In this document: positions 46,414 through 57,386 of the stretch, one piece after another | How the letters are laid out: every line of letters begins with the position of its first letter | Position numbering within the stretch: position 1 is the first letter of the stretch | DNA from: Entonaema liquescens | Taxonomy: Eukaryota > Ascomycota > Sordariomycetes > Xylariales > Xylariaceae | Length of the DNA: 64,000 bases | Direction of reading: 5' to 3' | Assembly: GCA_902805475.1 (NCBI GenBank) | Contig: CADCSX010000007.1 | Span: 1,178,001-1,242,000, forward strand | Notes under the pieces: generated by a model | Told to the model about the DNA's origin: nothing | What the model saw: only the letters and a program-made list of their open reading frames with translations | Databases searched by the model: none | Program-made: the position numbers and the translations under genes

Positions 46414-46822
46414 GCTGGGCAAGTACCCTTTAGATAGGATAGTCTATCTACTCTCCGCCAAAGTTCGGTCCTCAAGCTAGATTGTAAATATCGTGTAAAG
46501 TGATTTTGACAGATAAATCTTATTTCATAGCACAAGATAAGTCAGCACCAGCAAACATGGAGACCCCGGCTCTCCATCGGAAGCATAAACGGTCGCACAC
46601 AGTGATCTCGAGGCACGCAACGGCGTGTCCTACCGTATGACGGATCACATTAGAGACCCGACGTCACAATTCATAGGAGGTCTAATAGTGTATTACTAAA
46701 AGACGCTTCGAACTAAGCTAGCATTTATATCTCATCGCGCTTGCTTCCTAGAGCTAAGTCTTAGCAGTGACAATTTTTCCTGGTTATCAAATTAGGATAG
46801 TCCTGAGTGTATTCTATTCACT
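46414..46822. other. Intergenic region
   Basis: Promoter side of the dioxygenase gene. No other feature seen. Confidence 0.5.
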
Positions 46823-47437
46823 ATGGTGACGCATATTACCACACAAACGCAAAATGGCAACATTCAGCTTCCTCTGGATAAGTCGAAGCGCATCTCTCCT
46901 GAAGCCTTGTGCCATGTAGTTCTACGCACGACGCCAGACAACTACGAAGGCATGGTTGATTTTTACCTCACAATACTCGGAGGGAAGATCTCGCATCAGT
47001 CACATCGTCTTTGCTTTATGACTTATGACTACGAGCATCACCGAATCGCCATCATCAAGGACCCTACGGCCACCCCACGCAAGGGTGCACCGCAGGTCGG
47101 TCTGCACCACATAGCCTTCGGGTTCAAGACACTGCAAGATCTTGTCACATCTTATGAGGAGAAGAAAGCAGCCGGGATCCTCCCTGTATGGTCTGTGAAC
47201 CATGGCATGAGCACCAGTATGTACTACGAGGACCTAGACGGCAACCAGCTCGAGTTCCAGGTGGACAACTATGATACGGTACCGGAGGCGATAGAGTTCA
47301 TGGCTTCTCCCGAGTTCGAGGAAAACCCCGTTGGAGTCGATTTTGATCCGGAAGATTTCGTCAGGAGAGTTAGGAGCGGCGAGGATGATAAGAGTATCAA
47401 GGCTAGGCCAAATATTGGCCCGAGAGACAGGAAGTAA
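46823..47437 (+). CDS. VOC-superfamily dioxygenase (extradiol/glyoxalase type)
   Basis: Single exon of 204 aa. It has the vicinal-oxygen-chelate fold with likely metal ligands His in ALCHVVLRT, His in VGLHHIAFGF and Glu in GNQLEFQVDNY, and Tyr/His at CFMTYDYEHH. The compact one-domain length is that of small extradiol enzymes such as biphenyl-2,3-diol dioxygenase type III. An extradiol enzyme next to a phenol hydroxylase and an FAH-family gene is the arrangement expected for meta-cleavage of a catechol. VOC proteins are diverse, so ring cleavage is inferred from context. Confidence 0.88.
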   Translation: MVTHITTQTQNGNIQLPLDKSKRISPEALCHVVLRTTPDNYEGMVDFYLTILGGKISHQSHRLCFMTYDYEHHRIAIIKDPTATPRKGAPQVGLHHIAFGFKTLQDLVTSYEEKKAAGILPVWSVNHGMSTSMYYEDLDGNQLEFQVDNYDTVPEAIEFMASPEFEENPVGVDFDPEDFVRRVRSGEDDKSIKARPNIGPRDRK

Positions 47438-48034
47438 TGCTTGTAAATATACCTACTCAAGGGGCCATGCGCTAGGTAGCTACTACCTACGTTCATAGTC
47501 GGGTTAGGTTAAATTCGGATTGCTAGTTAAAATTCTCACATCAGGTATTTTATCATCTCAAGGCTAGTATCAATCGAATGAAATAATAGGAGATCATGCC
47601 CGTACAGTGGGGGCCTTGGATTCCTTTCTAAAATCCGATGTAGCTGTAGTGTCTTAATTGCTCCTGATATTTATATTCCATGGTCCTTTAGAAGGCACAC
47701 GCTCAGGAAGGTGTCCCATATCCAGGCTCCTTGTATAAGTGGTAGGTAGTATCTATAGCAGCGAAGTTACGTAATGAATATAATGAGGATGGATCTCAAA
47801 TTGCAGTGCTATTCCAAGAGAAAATTCGCAGAAAAATCTAGAGATGTCGCGTATCTAGCTACAGACCCCATATGAGATGAAGAAGCCCCTTTTAGCAAGA
47901 CTGAAATAAACACTAAGAGCCACTACAGTAGGTATCGTGAGCTCCATCCGATGCTAATCCCTAATTCAAAATCGTTAAAACTTATTTTTTTGGCGACTAT
48001 GATAGACGTACATGCAATTATCAAATGCCATTAA
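47438..48034. other. Intergenic region
   Basis: No gene recognised. Confidence 0.5.
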
Positions 48035-48337
48035 CTAGGTAGGTTCTGGGAGGCAGAGTATCCTCCCCAGGTAGCCGAGGAACTCAACACTGGCCTTGAT
48101 CCATTCAAAGCGAGGAGGTCGATCAGGGTGAAATTCTCGTACGGAAACATCAGGCGAGAATGTAACTGTTTTCTTAACACGGTTGCTTGAGTCTCCTGGG
48201 TGTGGTTGGTTCTGCTCTTTCTTGCTGGTATGACTAGTACTTGGTTTGAGAATGCCTCTCCTCTCCTCGACCCAGGGCGGTTGGGTAACAGGTTGTCCTG
48301 AATAGTACAGATATGTATATGTATCCATATCTAGCAT
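48035..48337 (-). CDS. Small protein with PP1-docking-like KKTVTF motif
   Basis: Single exon of 100 aa with a proper ATG. It contains RRGILKPS and, downstream, VKKTVTFSPDVSVREF, a combination seen in PP1-binding regulators (RVxF-type docking, here K-T-V-T-F) and other 'GILK...KKxVxF' proteins. The rest is low-complexity and Ser/Pro-rich, with a hydrophobic C-terminal helix (WIKASVEFLGYLGRIL). The role is unknown. It lies inside the catabolic block but may be unrelated. Confidence that it is a real gene comes from the motif context rather than length. Confidence 0.6.
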   Translation of the reverse strand: MLDMDTYTYLYYSGQPVTQPPWVEERRGILKPSTSHTSKKEQNQPHPGDSSNRVKKTVTFSPDVSVREFHPDRPPRFEWIKASVEFLGYLGRILCLPEPT

Positions 48338-48900
48338 AAATTAACTATCCCGGGATTTTAGAATGATAATGTAATATGCGGCGTGATGCGGACGTTGGCG
48401 GTTGTGCGGTCGGTGGTCCTACAGTCTGAAGGCCACTTCTAGTATGTCCGAAATTATGGCTTCAAAGGCAGAGTAGTAGCGATAATGGCCACAGGAGAGA
48501 TCTAGGGATAGTCTAACGAACATGGAAGTGCCCCGGAGGAGAAATAATAAGCATGCTCAACGTTCTTAAATATGTTGGAGAACGGCCCAAGTAGTTATAT
48601 GGCACATACTCTTTGAAGCACGTCGGTCAAACTTCTGTGTTAAACTCTCTAGCGTACAATTACACATTATTCGATCTGTCCGTGTGATTAATAGTAGTAC
48701 TATCTTAACTCTAGGATATACGGCACTCCTAGAGTTAGCAAGTGGCTATGTCAACCTTAAAGATACACAGGATGGGTGGGTGGATGAGAGGCATGGACTA
48801 AGATGGTTACAATATTACGCCGGCGCCAGCGCCAACAGCATTTAGAGTTATGTGGATTGATATAGCAGGTCTATAAGATTGGAAATGCTGCTTAGGTACA
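48338..48900. other. Intergenic region
   Basis: Between the small protein gene and the 3' end of the second regulator. No gene seen. Confidence 0.5.
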
Positions 48901-51254
48901 TTATAACGATCTGAAAATACCTGGAGGAGTAAGGCACCACTGATTGGGAACAGACATCTTCTGCCTTTCGATTTGCCTATAATGTAAGTCTAAGAACCTC
49001 CGTGCGCAGGTGTCCTTTGCAGTTTGACGAGATTCCTTTTTTAAATGTATCTTTAGCAGCATAACTGCTGCATGCATCGTAATAAAGCACCAGAGTTCGC
49101 TATGGAAGCAGCGTAAATGCCTGTCCTCCATGAAAGGAATACATAGCTCAATGAGGTCGACTGTAGGTTGAGGATCTATTACCATCACGCTATTTGATAC
49201 TATCTATGGTATCAGCTTATATAGTGCTAGACAGTAAACAACAATCCGATATATTCTGGATTAACCTTTTCTTGGGCGAAGGAGTTGAACTTACGCTTAG
49301 GCTGCGACATGACAATGCGAACAAGACTTAACGAAGCTAATAGTAGATCATCCCTGATAGTTGTTAAGCTTTGATAGCCTAACTCTCCTAAGCGGCTATT
49401 CAGGAGAAGAATGTCTTGCGCAGTGTGATAGCACACAGTTTCTGAGAGCCAGTACCTGTGATCACTTTTCTGTAGATAAGGACGGTGAAGGGCTAGAATG
49501 CACTCCTTTAGTTGGAAAACGCAAAAGGCATTGGCAATAACTGGTGGTGTTGACTTGTTTTCCGATACCGTATCCACTGCATTCCAGCAAGGAATAGCCT
49601 CTATTGCTTGTGCGATCTTATCAGTATATCTCAGTACTTCGTCATAGCTGAAATCTTGAGATAACCTTTTGCTAAATAAACGTTGAGATATTTCAAGACG
49701 CAAAGCCCAGTTGCGAGCACTATGAACTTGATAAGACGTAAAAGTATAAACGTCAAGTGGACTTGATGCGGGGACCTCCTTCGATGCCTCGTTCAAGTCA
49801 TCATCGTCGATATTAGAGGGTGGAGAGATATTGGAGTCAGTGTTATGGAGGACAGTAGGGAGGCCGTACTCAAATGCGTTCTGGAGATCTAATTCTCGAA
49901 GGGTAGCCCATATCCGTCTTTTCATCTCTCTTGTATAAGGTGTACCAATACTAGAAGATGGATTGAGATGCAGCCCATCCATAATTGCATCATGAATCAA
50001 AGAGCTAGTCTCCTTCCACCATCGCTTTTTGCCAATCATGGCCACCCGCTTGGCGAGATAGACCAAACAGGATATTTGGTAGTAAGCGATACTGCGATGC
50101 TTTGGGCCCTGTTGCTTTAACCATGTCTCGCATTCATAAATCCATCTCGTACACATAGCATAGTACTTTGCTGGTATGTATGTCGCCTCAGCAGAGCGGG
50201 TAGCAGCGCAGGTTGATATGGATATCATAGCCAAGATAAGAACCGTCATGGTAGGATTCCGAGACCGCTGGGATAGCCAAAAATCGGCGTATTCTTTCCT
50301 GAATGTAGGGATATGAATAATGTGATGAATTCGTTCCAAGCCATCAAGGTAGAATGAAATCAAAGCATCGACGTCCTCCTTGGGTGGGAGGAGGTCCTCC
50401 AGCATTACCCCTTTTCGGGACGAATGATCCACGTCGTACCCACGTTTGATGAATTTCTCCTTTGTAAGATTAACACCAAATGGTTTAAACCAGTCATTAG
50501 CTATCTCCCTAATAAACGGAAATAGATCGGGAATCTATATAAAAAATAAGTATGGACAATGTAAAATTTACACACGTAGGGTATTCACCTCGTCGAAGAA
50601 TTGGAATAAATTATGTCGGCTATAATAACCCCGTGGGTCTCTCTCCCTCGGGTCCGAAAGCTCGATATTACTTACGTGAATCGCGTCACGGTCAAATCTG
50701 CTTCCCGAAGGCGTTGCTGAGTCTGATTGGGCATTATCGTCTATACAAGGTCCATCTTCATCACAAGCGTCGCCGATCCGGCTCCCATTCCTATTGGATA
50801 CATCTGACGGCCTTGGACTGCTGGGTTCAGCAGGGTCGCCTATCACGTAGGAAGTTTCCATCGCACAATTGGTGTCGCAAATCGGGGGTGCCTTTGAAAG
50901 TAATGCTTTCATTTCAGCAACCTGAGCTTGGAGGTCTTGAATCTGCTCTTGATGTAGGGCAGGATAATCAAGAGAAGACGACCTTTCTGTCTCATAGGAG
51001 CATTGAGTTGATCTTCCTGTTCTCACACACCTCTGGCAAGGCATACTTCGGTCACAAGACACCTGCATCCAAGATTTTAGCAAAGGCACTCGACTTTATA
51101 ATAACTAATAGCGTACTTTCTTCCTTCGACATTCTGTACAATTCAATCGCACGCGTCTCTTTCGAGTTTTTCTTTCGCCGGCATGATTATTCTTGCCTAT
51201 ATGTTTCGATTGTGCTGTAGTGTTCGCTATCCCAACGCCGCTACCGGACAGCAT
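48901..51254 (-). CDS. Zn2Cys6 transcription factor
   Basis: Four exons: 51254-51117, 51062-50589, 50534-49243 and 49189-48901, with phases agreeing. The binuclear cluster is split by intron 1: NCTECRRKK in exon 1, then VSCDRSMPCQRCVRTGRSTQC, preceded by a basic RKTRKRR. Next comes a likely coiled-coil dimerisation element (HQEQIQDLQAQVAEMKALL), then the fungal-specific middle region (IHHIIHIPTFRKEYADFW, ATLRELDLQNAFEYGLPT). The protein is about 730 aa and nuclear. It is a candidate local regulator of the block. The donor at 49242 (GTTGTT) is weak, but joining there restores the FVMVIDPQPTVDL continuation. Confidence 0.9.
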
Positions 51255-51762
51255 TTTTGCTACAGTATTGGAATGACTTCATATGTGTAGACGGCAGGGT
51301 TTAGATACGATCCTGTTGTTTAAGGAGATATATCCGGAAGAACCGGAGTTAAGAAGAAGTATCGGCCGTATACGGTTATTGCATTTACAGAATTCCGATC
51401 ATCTCCGCCTTAGAGCTATTTCCCACTCCCTCCTTCTTTTTTTCCTCTTTAATAAAAAGAGGGATCATTCTCAAGGTTTAACTTATCGCATGAATAAAGT
51501 GCTAGAATTGAGATATAAAGTTTTAGAATCTCACGATGGCGGTGAAGCTAGTCCTATATGGTGAGGTACACAAGCGCCCAGGGTAGAAACAAAGGATCTA
51601 AGCAAACAGTTTACGCAAGGGATGTTAACTTTATTCATAATAGCTAGAGCAAATCTTCATTCTGTTTTATATTCTCGTTCCCATCTTAATTGTTAGTTGC
51701 AACAACTAGAAAAACGTATTATTTAGTTACCCCATCCTGTTATTCGGAAGTCAGATTATATC
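51255..51762. other. Intergenic region between divergent genes
   Basis: Upstream region of the regulator (-) and an SDR gene (+). It holds only AT-rich sequence and a poly-T patch at 51437-51460. Confidence 0.4.
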
Positions 51763-52714
51763 ATGGCTAACTCTACTGTGATCCTTATTACGGGTGTGAG
51801 CAAAGGTATCTTGTGATTTAGACACAACCCCAAGGATGTGTGTATGCGATTATTTCGTACTAACTTTCACTGCAGGTATTGGGCTCAGAATGGCTGAGAT
51901 CTGTCTCGACCGTCCTAATTACGTTGTTATCGGAAGTGTCCGCGACGAGACCACACAATCTATTACCGAACTAAAGAAAAGAGTACCAGCTGAAGGATCT
52001 AAACTTCTTCTTGTGCATATAGAAAGCACATCGCCCGAAGACCCTAAAAAGGCTGTTGCGGTAATTGAAGCTGCCGGCATCGATCACATCGATATCATCA
52101 TTGCCAACGCCGGAGCAAGTCCTTTCCCTGTCATCCCAATTGAGAGCGTCCCATGCGAGGATCTAGTTTGGGCTTTTCAGACCAATGCCGCCGGTCCCCT
52201 TGCTCTGTTTCAAGCTTCTAGACACTTATTGCAAAAATCTAAATCTCCTAAGTGGGCTTCTATCTCCTCCGCTGGCGGCTCCATATCCCTCGTAGGACAT
52301 CTGAAATCGTACCTAGTTACAGCCTATGGCATGTCGAAAGCGGCCCAGAATTACATGACCCAGTGAGTTTGATGAGCCTTTCTCAGGTTGAGATTAACTA
52401 ACTAAAATAACCAGGTCACTAGCATACAGCCAGCAAGACTGGCTAACTGTTCTTGACATTCATCCTGGGCATTCAAGGACAGGACCCGGCAATTGGGTCG
52501 CGCATCAAATCGGCTTAGAAGAGGCCCCTTTAACTATTGATGAAAGTGCCAGTGCCATCCTGAAGACCGTAAGTACCACCTATCATTCCGGGAAGGTCAA
52601 TATCTGAGATGCCCCTAACGCTTAAGCTCCTTTCCTTAGGTTGAGACGACTACCCACGAAGCTGCGCTTGGTAAGCTCATCTACGCGATCGACGGCTCTG
52701 TAGTACCATGGTAA
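51763..52714 (+). CDS. Short-chain dehydrogenase/reductase
   Basis: Four exons: 51763-51805, 51876-52362, 52415-52568 and 52640-52714, with 70, 52 and 71-bp introns. Intron 1 falls inside the cofactor motif TGVSKG-IGLRMA. The catalytic Ser is in WASISSAGG and Y-x3-K in YGMSK, followed by DIHPGHSRTGPGNWV. The total is 252 aa. It belongs to the group of NAD(P)-dependent oxidoreductases that include norsolorinic-acid-reductase-like and sniffer-like fungal enzymes. The substrate is unknown. Confidence 0.9.
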
Positions 52715-53227
52715 TGCATTGGTTTTACGAAGGGTTACTATGTTGTATGTATTTACTATACGAGATTGTCCGAAAAGGGAAATATACGCTGCCTGCCTAG
52801 GCACGTATTGAGATTCAAAGATGGCTTAACGTGTTTCTATCAAATGTATCCCGAAAATGGACTCTACATAGATTCAGTGTCACATAGACAACACTAATAC
52901 GTAGACCAAACTCTTATTAGCGACGTCCGTACTTACTGTGTGACAATAACAAACGAAAGATCCGGTTTAAGCCTGCTGAGATAAGTATCACGGTACGGTC
53001 CGTAGGGTCCTTAGGTATTGGTGGAGGTAGTAACGCCAACCCCTCGAGTATCCCTTACAACAAGCGTCAGTGGTGTAAAATCCTTGTTAGAATGCTGACC
53101 GCTCCTTGAATAGCCGGAATATTGCATCAAGTAGCTTCCTACATATTCGTCACCTTTACCTTGTATTTTTAAATCACTTTTCTTTCTCACACTTAAGCTC
53201 CTAGCCTCTAGTCCGGAGCCCATCAAC
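52715..53227. other. Intergenic region
   Basis: Promoter side of the phosphotransferase gene. No supportable gene. Confidence 0.5.
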
Positions 53228-54850
53228 ATGACTCACAACCACGCTAACTATCAAGCTCGGCTTGACTTCATTCAGTGTCTCCTATATGAGCATTTCACTT
53301 TGAAGGTAATTTTACTATAAGAAAGTTTCCAGCGTGCCATGCACTAAATACAAGTACATATTAGGCAGACGTCAAAATTGATCCCATTCAATACGACCCC
53401 GAATGTCCCTTCAAATATAATAACTTCGTTTATCACATCACACTACCTTCCCCTTTCAATCTAGGCCATAAGACCAAAGATCAAGCTCGGCAGCCTGGAT
53501 GTGATCCGATTCCAGATGGCACTAGGGAATTCATAGTGCGCCTCACTAGCCCGGATGCTGAGGGAATGAGTCCTGAAACCCGGGTCGAGAATGAAGTGGC
53601 GATGATTAAACTCGCAGCTGCAGCATTAAAATGCTTCCAGCCATCATTAGTCCCCTCAGTGTATGCCTGGGGAAGTGCTGCCACTAAGTCTGCGCAAGGC
53701 TGGATTATTCAAGAGTTGATGCCTGGCAAACCTGTGGATGAATCATTTTTATCTATGGATCTCCAGCAGAAGCAGCTAATCCTTTCGCAAATGGCTAAGA
53801 TACTTAAGGCCCTACAAGACTATCAGCTCCCCGATAGCATAACTGGGTTTGGGGGCGTGACATTTGACGAGAATGGCCGAATCGTCAGCGCGGTCATGAC
53901 TAGTGTTGGGGCTGGGCCATGGTTATCATACGAATCCTCCTTCAAAAGTCGCCTGGAACTGGCACTCCAGAAAGCAGATGCAAACCGTTATATTCAAGGA
54001 TGGCATGCTGATGGTATCAGGGATCGTTTGGACGCTTTTGTTCAGAATGGCCTCCCGAGTCAATTCGAATCACTTAAGAACACACAAGATAAAGCTCTTA
54101 TACATGCTGACTTCAGCAAGTCCTCCTTCCATTGACTCTTTATTATCGTTGCTGAGCTGACTTGTCAGGGGTCTAAGGATAGCTAGTCAGAATTAGGGAT
54201 AGATCTACAGTACATATCATATATAAGGGGCGCTCCGCGCCCTCGCTACTAGTTAGGAGGTTAAGCGTTAATAGATCACCATTACTATCTGCTACCACAC
54301 AGCAGCCACGCTGCTGCTTCCTGTATTCACTCTACGTATGACCTCACTCACGGGCTCATCTCTGACATGACTCTATATCGCAGCCACCAATAATCTTCTA
54401 TTTGATCCCTCAACCCAACGCATAACGGCATTGATTGACTACGATTTTGCCTGTATTATGCACCCTTCATACGAATTCCTTCGTTCTTTCGATGGTGCTG
54501 GTGGTCAGTTTCGCGGTTGGTCAGGCGATGAAGCTAGCGAGCAAGCGATACTGAGAAAGTTTAAATTGCACGGGTTTCCGTCGTCTCTCCCGGAAACGAC
54601 TGAAGATGGAATAGATTGGGAGATTTCAAAGGCTTGGGAGGGTGAACTGGGGGAGCTAGATGTGAAAAGGCCGGCGACGATAGAAGGCATCGAAAAGGTG
54701 GCGGATGTTGACACCCTTCTTCGCACAATCTTACCTTGGCGGGTCAGCAATTCTGACATTCTCCGTATGCAGTCCGAGCAAGTCATTATAAAATGCAAAG
54801 AGCAAAACGAGAAACAGCTGGTTCAGTTGCTTGAACGTTTAGGATTTTAG
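53228..54850 (+). CDS. APH-like phosphotransferase (aminoglycoside/choline kinase-like fold)
   Basis: Three exons: 53228-53305, 53365-54115 and 54384-54850. The first acceptor is at 53364, which keeps KADVKIDPIQY in frame. The kinase-like fold shows a nucleotide-binding region (FVYHITLPSPF...EFIVRLTSP), WIIQELMPGKPVDE, the catalytic-loop equivalent HADFTTNNLLFDPS and the metal-binding IDYDFACIMHPSYEFLRSF. The second intron is a GC-AG intron (GCAAGT at 54116) of 268 bp, far longer than the others. The fold is shared with antibiotic kinases and many fungal small-molecule kinases; the substrate is unknown. About 405 aa. Confidence 0.9.
54116..54383 (+). other. Long GC-AG intron with two G+C-rich hairpins
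   Basis: The donor is GCAAGT, the consensus for rare GC-AG introns, and the acceptor is TATATCGCAG. Inside are an inverted repeat around 54226-54244 (GGGCGC/GCGCCC) and one at 54300-54316 (CAGCAG/CTGCTG). Neither is seen in the other short introns, so an inserted small element is plausible. Confidence 0.65.
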
Positions 54851-56339
54851 ATTGATCATTGTCACATAATGGCTAGGTACCTAGGTATCTCGGTGCTTAG
54901 GTAGACTATAAATGCGAAGATGCGGACTGTGTTCATCCTAATATTTGTCAGATTATTTATGCTGTCTACACAAGTTCGATGAAGCAACCCTAAGGGGGCG
55001 TTGTATATTAATTAGGAAACCGGGCAAGATCCGAGACAGCACACCAAGTTTCAGCCGCTAATAAGAGGTTAGGTATTTTGACCTTTACAAGCTACTAGAA
55101 GAGGAAAGGGCATAATGGAACTGTATAAAATTTTATGGAATGTTGAAAGAATATATTGAAAAAGGTGAGAGGCGTACCTATCCGGAAGTACCTCTTAATT
55201 ACTGCTCGATTTCTTAATCAATGCGCAGGACCCCCTTAAGGGTGTTTCGTCGAACTTGTGTACTTTGTAGACAGCACACATATACCTTATTCTAATACCT
55301 TATTTTAGTATAACCATAACCCCCCCTTTTTTTTTCTTTCGATTATATGGGATTGGGTCCGTAATAGAAAAGCCGTAACTACTGTTATAAGATATAGAAT
55401 TCTTGCGTTTCAACGCTCGGGTTCGTTTATTAGATCGCCTGAGTCCTTCTATTTTATTCAGCCAGTTGCTTAAGTTTTCCCTCTAGGGAACAACTAGTAA
55501 ACCGCCATCGACTCGAATGCCGCGTGGGAGTGGCCTTGGTCAAAAGCCATCTTCCCATCCCTTGAAAGAAGGGTAGGCCCCATCCCACATGTTCCCCTCG
55601 GACTCATTATCCATATTTAAATAGAAAACTGGTAGAATGCCTGTTGCATTCTTGTATGCGTATCGTCGATGTTCGCTAGCACGATATTTACTGATACAGT
55701 AGTTCTTCTATAGTGTCACGAGGCAAACCAAAAGGTGAGGACACAACTTCGTTGTTCCGCAAGGAACTCTAACTAAGGAAGCTCTGAAGCCAGAGCTATA
55801 CATACAAAACAGTTTCTTTGTTCTAAGGGAGTCTCAAGTGAGACCCCTGACATATAGTAAGTTAATTAGAGATAAAATACCACATGTATATCTTATCAAT
55901 AGGCAGTAAGCGAATAACTTATGCACTATGTACTATACTGGATATAGGAAGCTAGGAGTTTCTCTTTTCGAGCGACAGCCGACGTTATGAGAATAAAGAT
56001 GTATATTGCGTGTTATAATCCTATCACCGTTATTCTAAGCTAAAATGAGTAAGCCTGGGATTCTGCTACTACCTATGGCCCTCCTGTTTCTTACTATTGT
56101 CGGCAGATGTCATACCCCCACGCATAGGCTTGGGGTCTGATCATATGGCAAAATACACCTTCATTTTCTTACTAATAAATACCTCCTCACTTTTCAGTGC
56201 GTCTTATTAAACCATGTGCTTAATACCCTTGCAAGGCTTCTTTAAGCAGTACCGGACGAATACGTCCACTTACCTCACCGTCGCGGTGCCTTATTCCCGT
56301 GCAGAGAACAGCTTCACGGTCCGGTAAGAACGGATCGTG
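54851..56339. other. Intergenic region with a MITE-like element and repeat-like AT-rich DNA
   Basis: Besides the inverted-repeat element described separately, 55280-56300 is AT-rich and holds a C/T-tract (55320-55335). No protein gene was recognised. A long-terminal-repeat relic is possible, but I cannot define its ends. Confidence 0.45.
54960..55276. mobile_element. MITE-like inverted-repeat element, about 317 bp
   Basis: The left end TGCTGTCTACA...ACAAGTTCGATGAA...CCCTAAGGGGG (54960-55000) is matched, with a few mismatches and one 5-nt gap, by the reverse complement of the right end (55225-55276). The inner part is AT-rich and non-coding. The size and arrangement suit a non-autonomous DNA transposon copy. 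I cannot assign target-site duplications. Confidence 0.7.
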
Positions 56340-57386
56340 ATGGATACTGATCCCCAGTCGTATATTCTTTCGGAGGAAGAATCGCGAAACATCTTTGAGC
56401 GGGATATCCTCCCCTCCGAACTAACCCGCCTCTCCGTAGCGGCAGCACCCGGACCTAGCAATGGTAATGGGGCTTGTAGAACTCCGCTTGCCGTTTTACT
56501 TATCGGTCAGACCGGCGCCGGAAAAACACGCATAGCACCCGCCATCAAGAGCGCCATTATTCGGTTACACGGCGACGAGCGCCTCGCGCATTTCGTCGCC
56601 GACACGTACAAGGCGTTCCACCCTGCATACCGAGAAATTCTGGTCACGCGCCCTGCTCTAGCTTCGCCAGCTACTAGTCCCGATGCACGGCGCTGGCTCG
56701 CTATGGCCGCATCATATGCAGCGTCGCAGCGTGCCGACGTGCTTATCGAGTCCGCAGCCCGGCATCCGGGCGACTTCGCGGACTTAGCGCGCCTCTTTCG
56801 CGCCGAAGGTTACCGCGTTGAGGTCGCTATTCTAGCGGTCCCCGCCGCGCTCAGCCGCCTCGGCATTCTGGCGCGGTTCTATGAGAAGCTGCCAGAAGCC
56901 GGGCCGCAAGGCGGCTTACCCCTCCGTCTCACGCCGCGTAAAGTCCACGACGAGTCTTATGAGGGGCTGTTAGAAGCAGCGGAGTTCGTGGATTCATCGG
57001 ATGCTGTTGACCAGGTCTTAGTCGTTCGTCGGGATAACCTGGTGGCATATGCTAATGAACGGATCAAAACCGTCGATGATAGTTATGACTGGAGACAGGT
57101 GCCGAGGACTGCCGAGGCCGTACGGACAGAGAGAGGACGACCATTGACTGTCGGGGAGAGGAAAGGCGCCGAGACTACCTTACAGCGACTTCGGAAGATG
57201 GGTATACCCGGCCTCGAAAGCCAGCTAATAGAAATCGAAGGGATGTTGGCACCCCTCTTGGGCACTCGCGATGATTCATCGTATTCAGCCTTAACGTCGC
57301 CCTCCCCCTCCAACTCGGTGCACGATGATCAATTTGATGTTGGGACAGGACTTACTTTTAGTACGACACTTCCAAGTCACACTTGA
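56340..57386 (+). CDS. Zeta-toxin-type nucleotide kinase (UDP-GlcNAc kinase-like fold)
   Basis: Single exon of 348 aa starting MDTDPQSYILSEEE (a GTG three bases earlier was not used). It shows the zeta-toxin P-loop LLIGQTGAGKTRIAP and the downstream HFVADTYKAFHPAY segment that positions substrate in this fold, then the helical part with RRDNLVAYAN. In bacteria zeta proteins phosphorylate UDP-GlcNAc, and fungal members are of unknown role. The central 500 bp are markedly G+C-rich compared with the AT-rich flanks. No antitoxin-like gene is adjacent. The fold call is by motif; activity is not shown. Confidence 0.85.
   Translation: MDTDPQSYILSEEESRNIFERDILPSELTRLSVAAAPGPSNGNGACRTPLAVLLIGQTGAGKTRIAPAIKSAIIRLHGDERLAHFVADTYKAFHPAYREILVTRPALASPATSPDARRWLAMAASYAASQRADVLIESAARHPGDFADLARLFRAEGYRVEVAILAVPAALSRLGILARFYEKLPEAGPQGGLPLRLTPRKVHDESYEGLLEAAEFVDSSDAVDQVLVVRRDNLVAYANERIKTVDDSYDWRQVPRTAEAVRTERGRPLTVGERKGAETTLQRLRKMGIPGLESQLIEIEGMLAPLLGTRDDSSYSALTSPSPSNSVHDDQFDVGTGLTFSTTLPSHT

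Noticed and set aside
50552..51220. 222-codon plus-strand open frame
   Set aside because: It is the antisense shadow of the first two exons of the Zn2Cys6 regulator, whose cluster, coiled coil and splice sites are clear on the minus strand.
55740..55870. Possible solo LTR of a copia-type retroelement
   Set aside because: I could not find paired ends, a target duplication or any retroelement protein.
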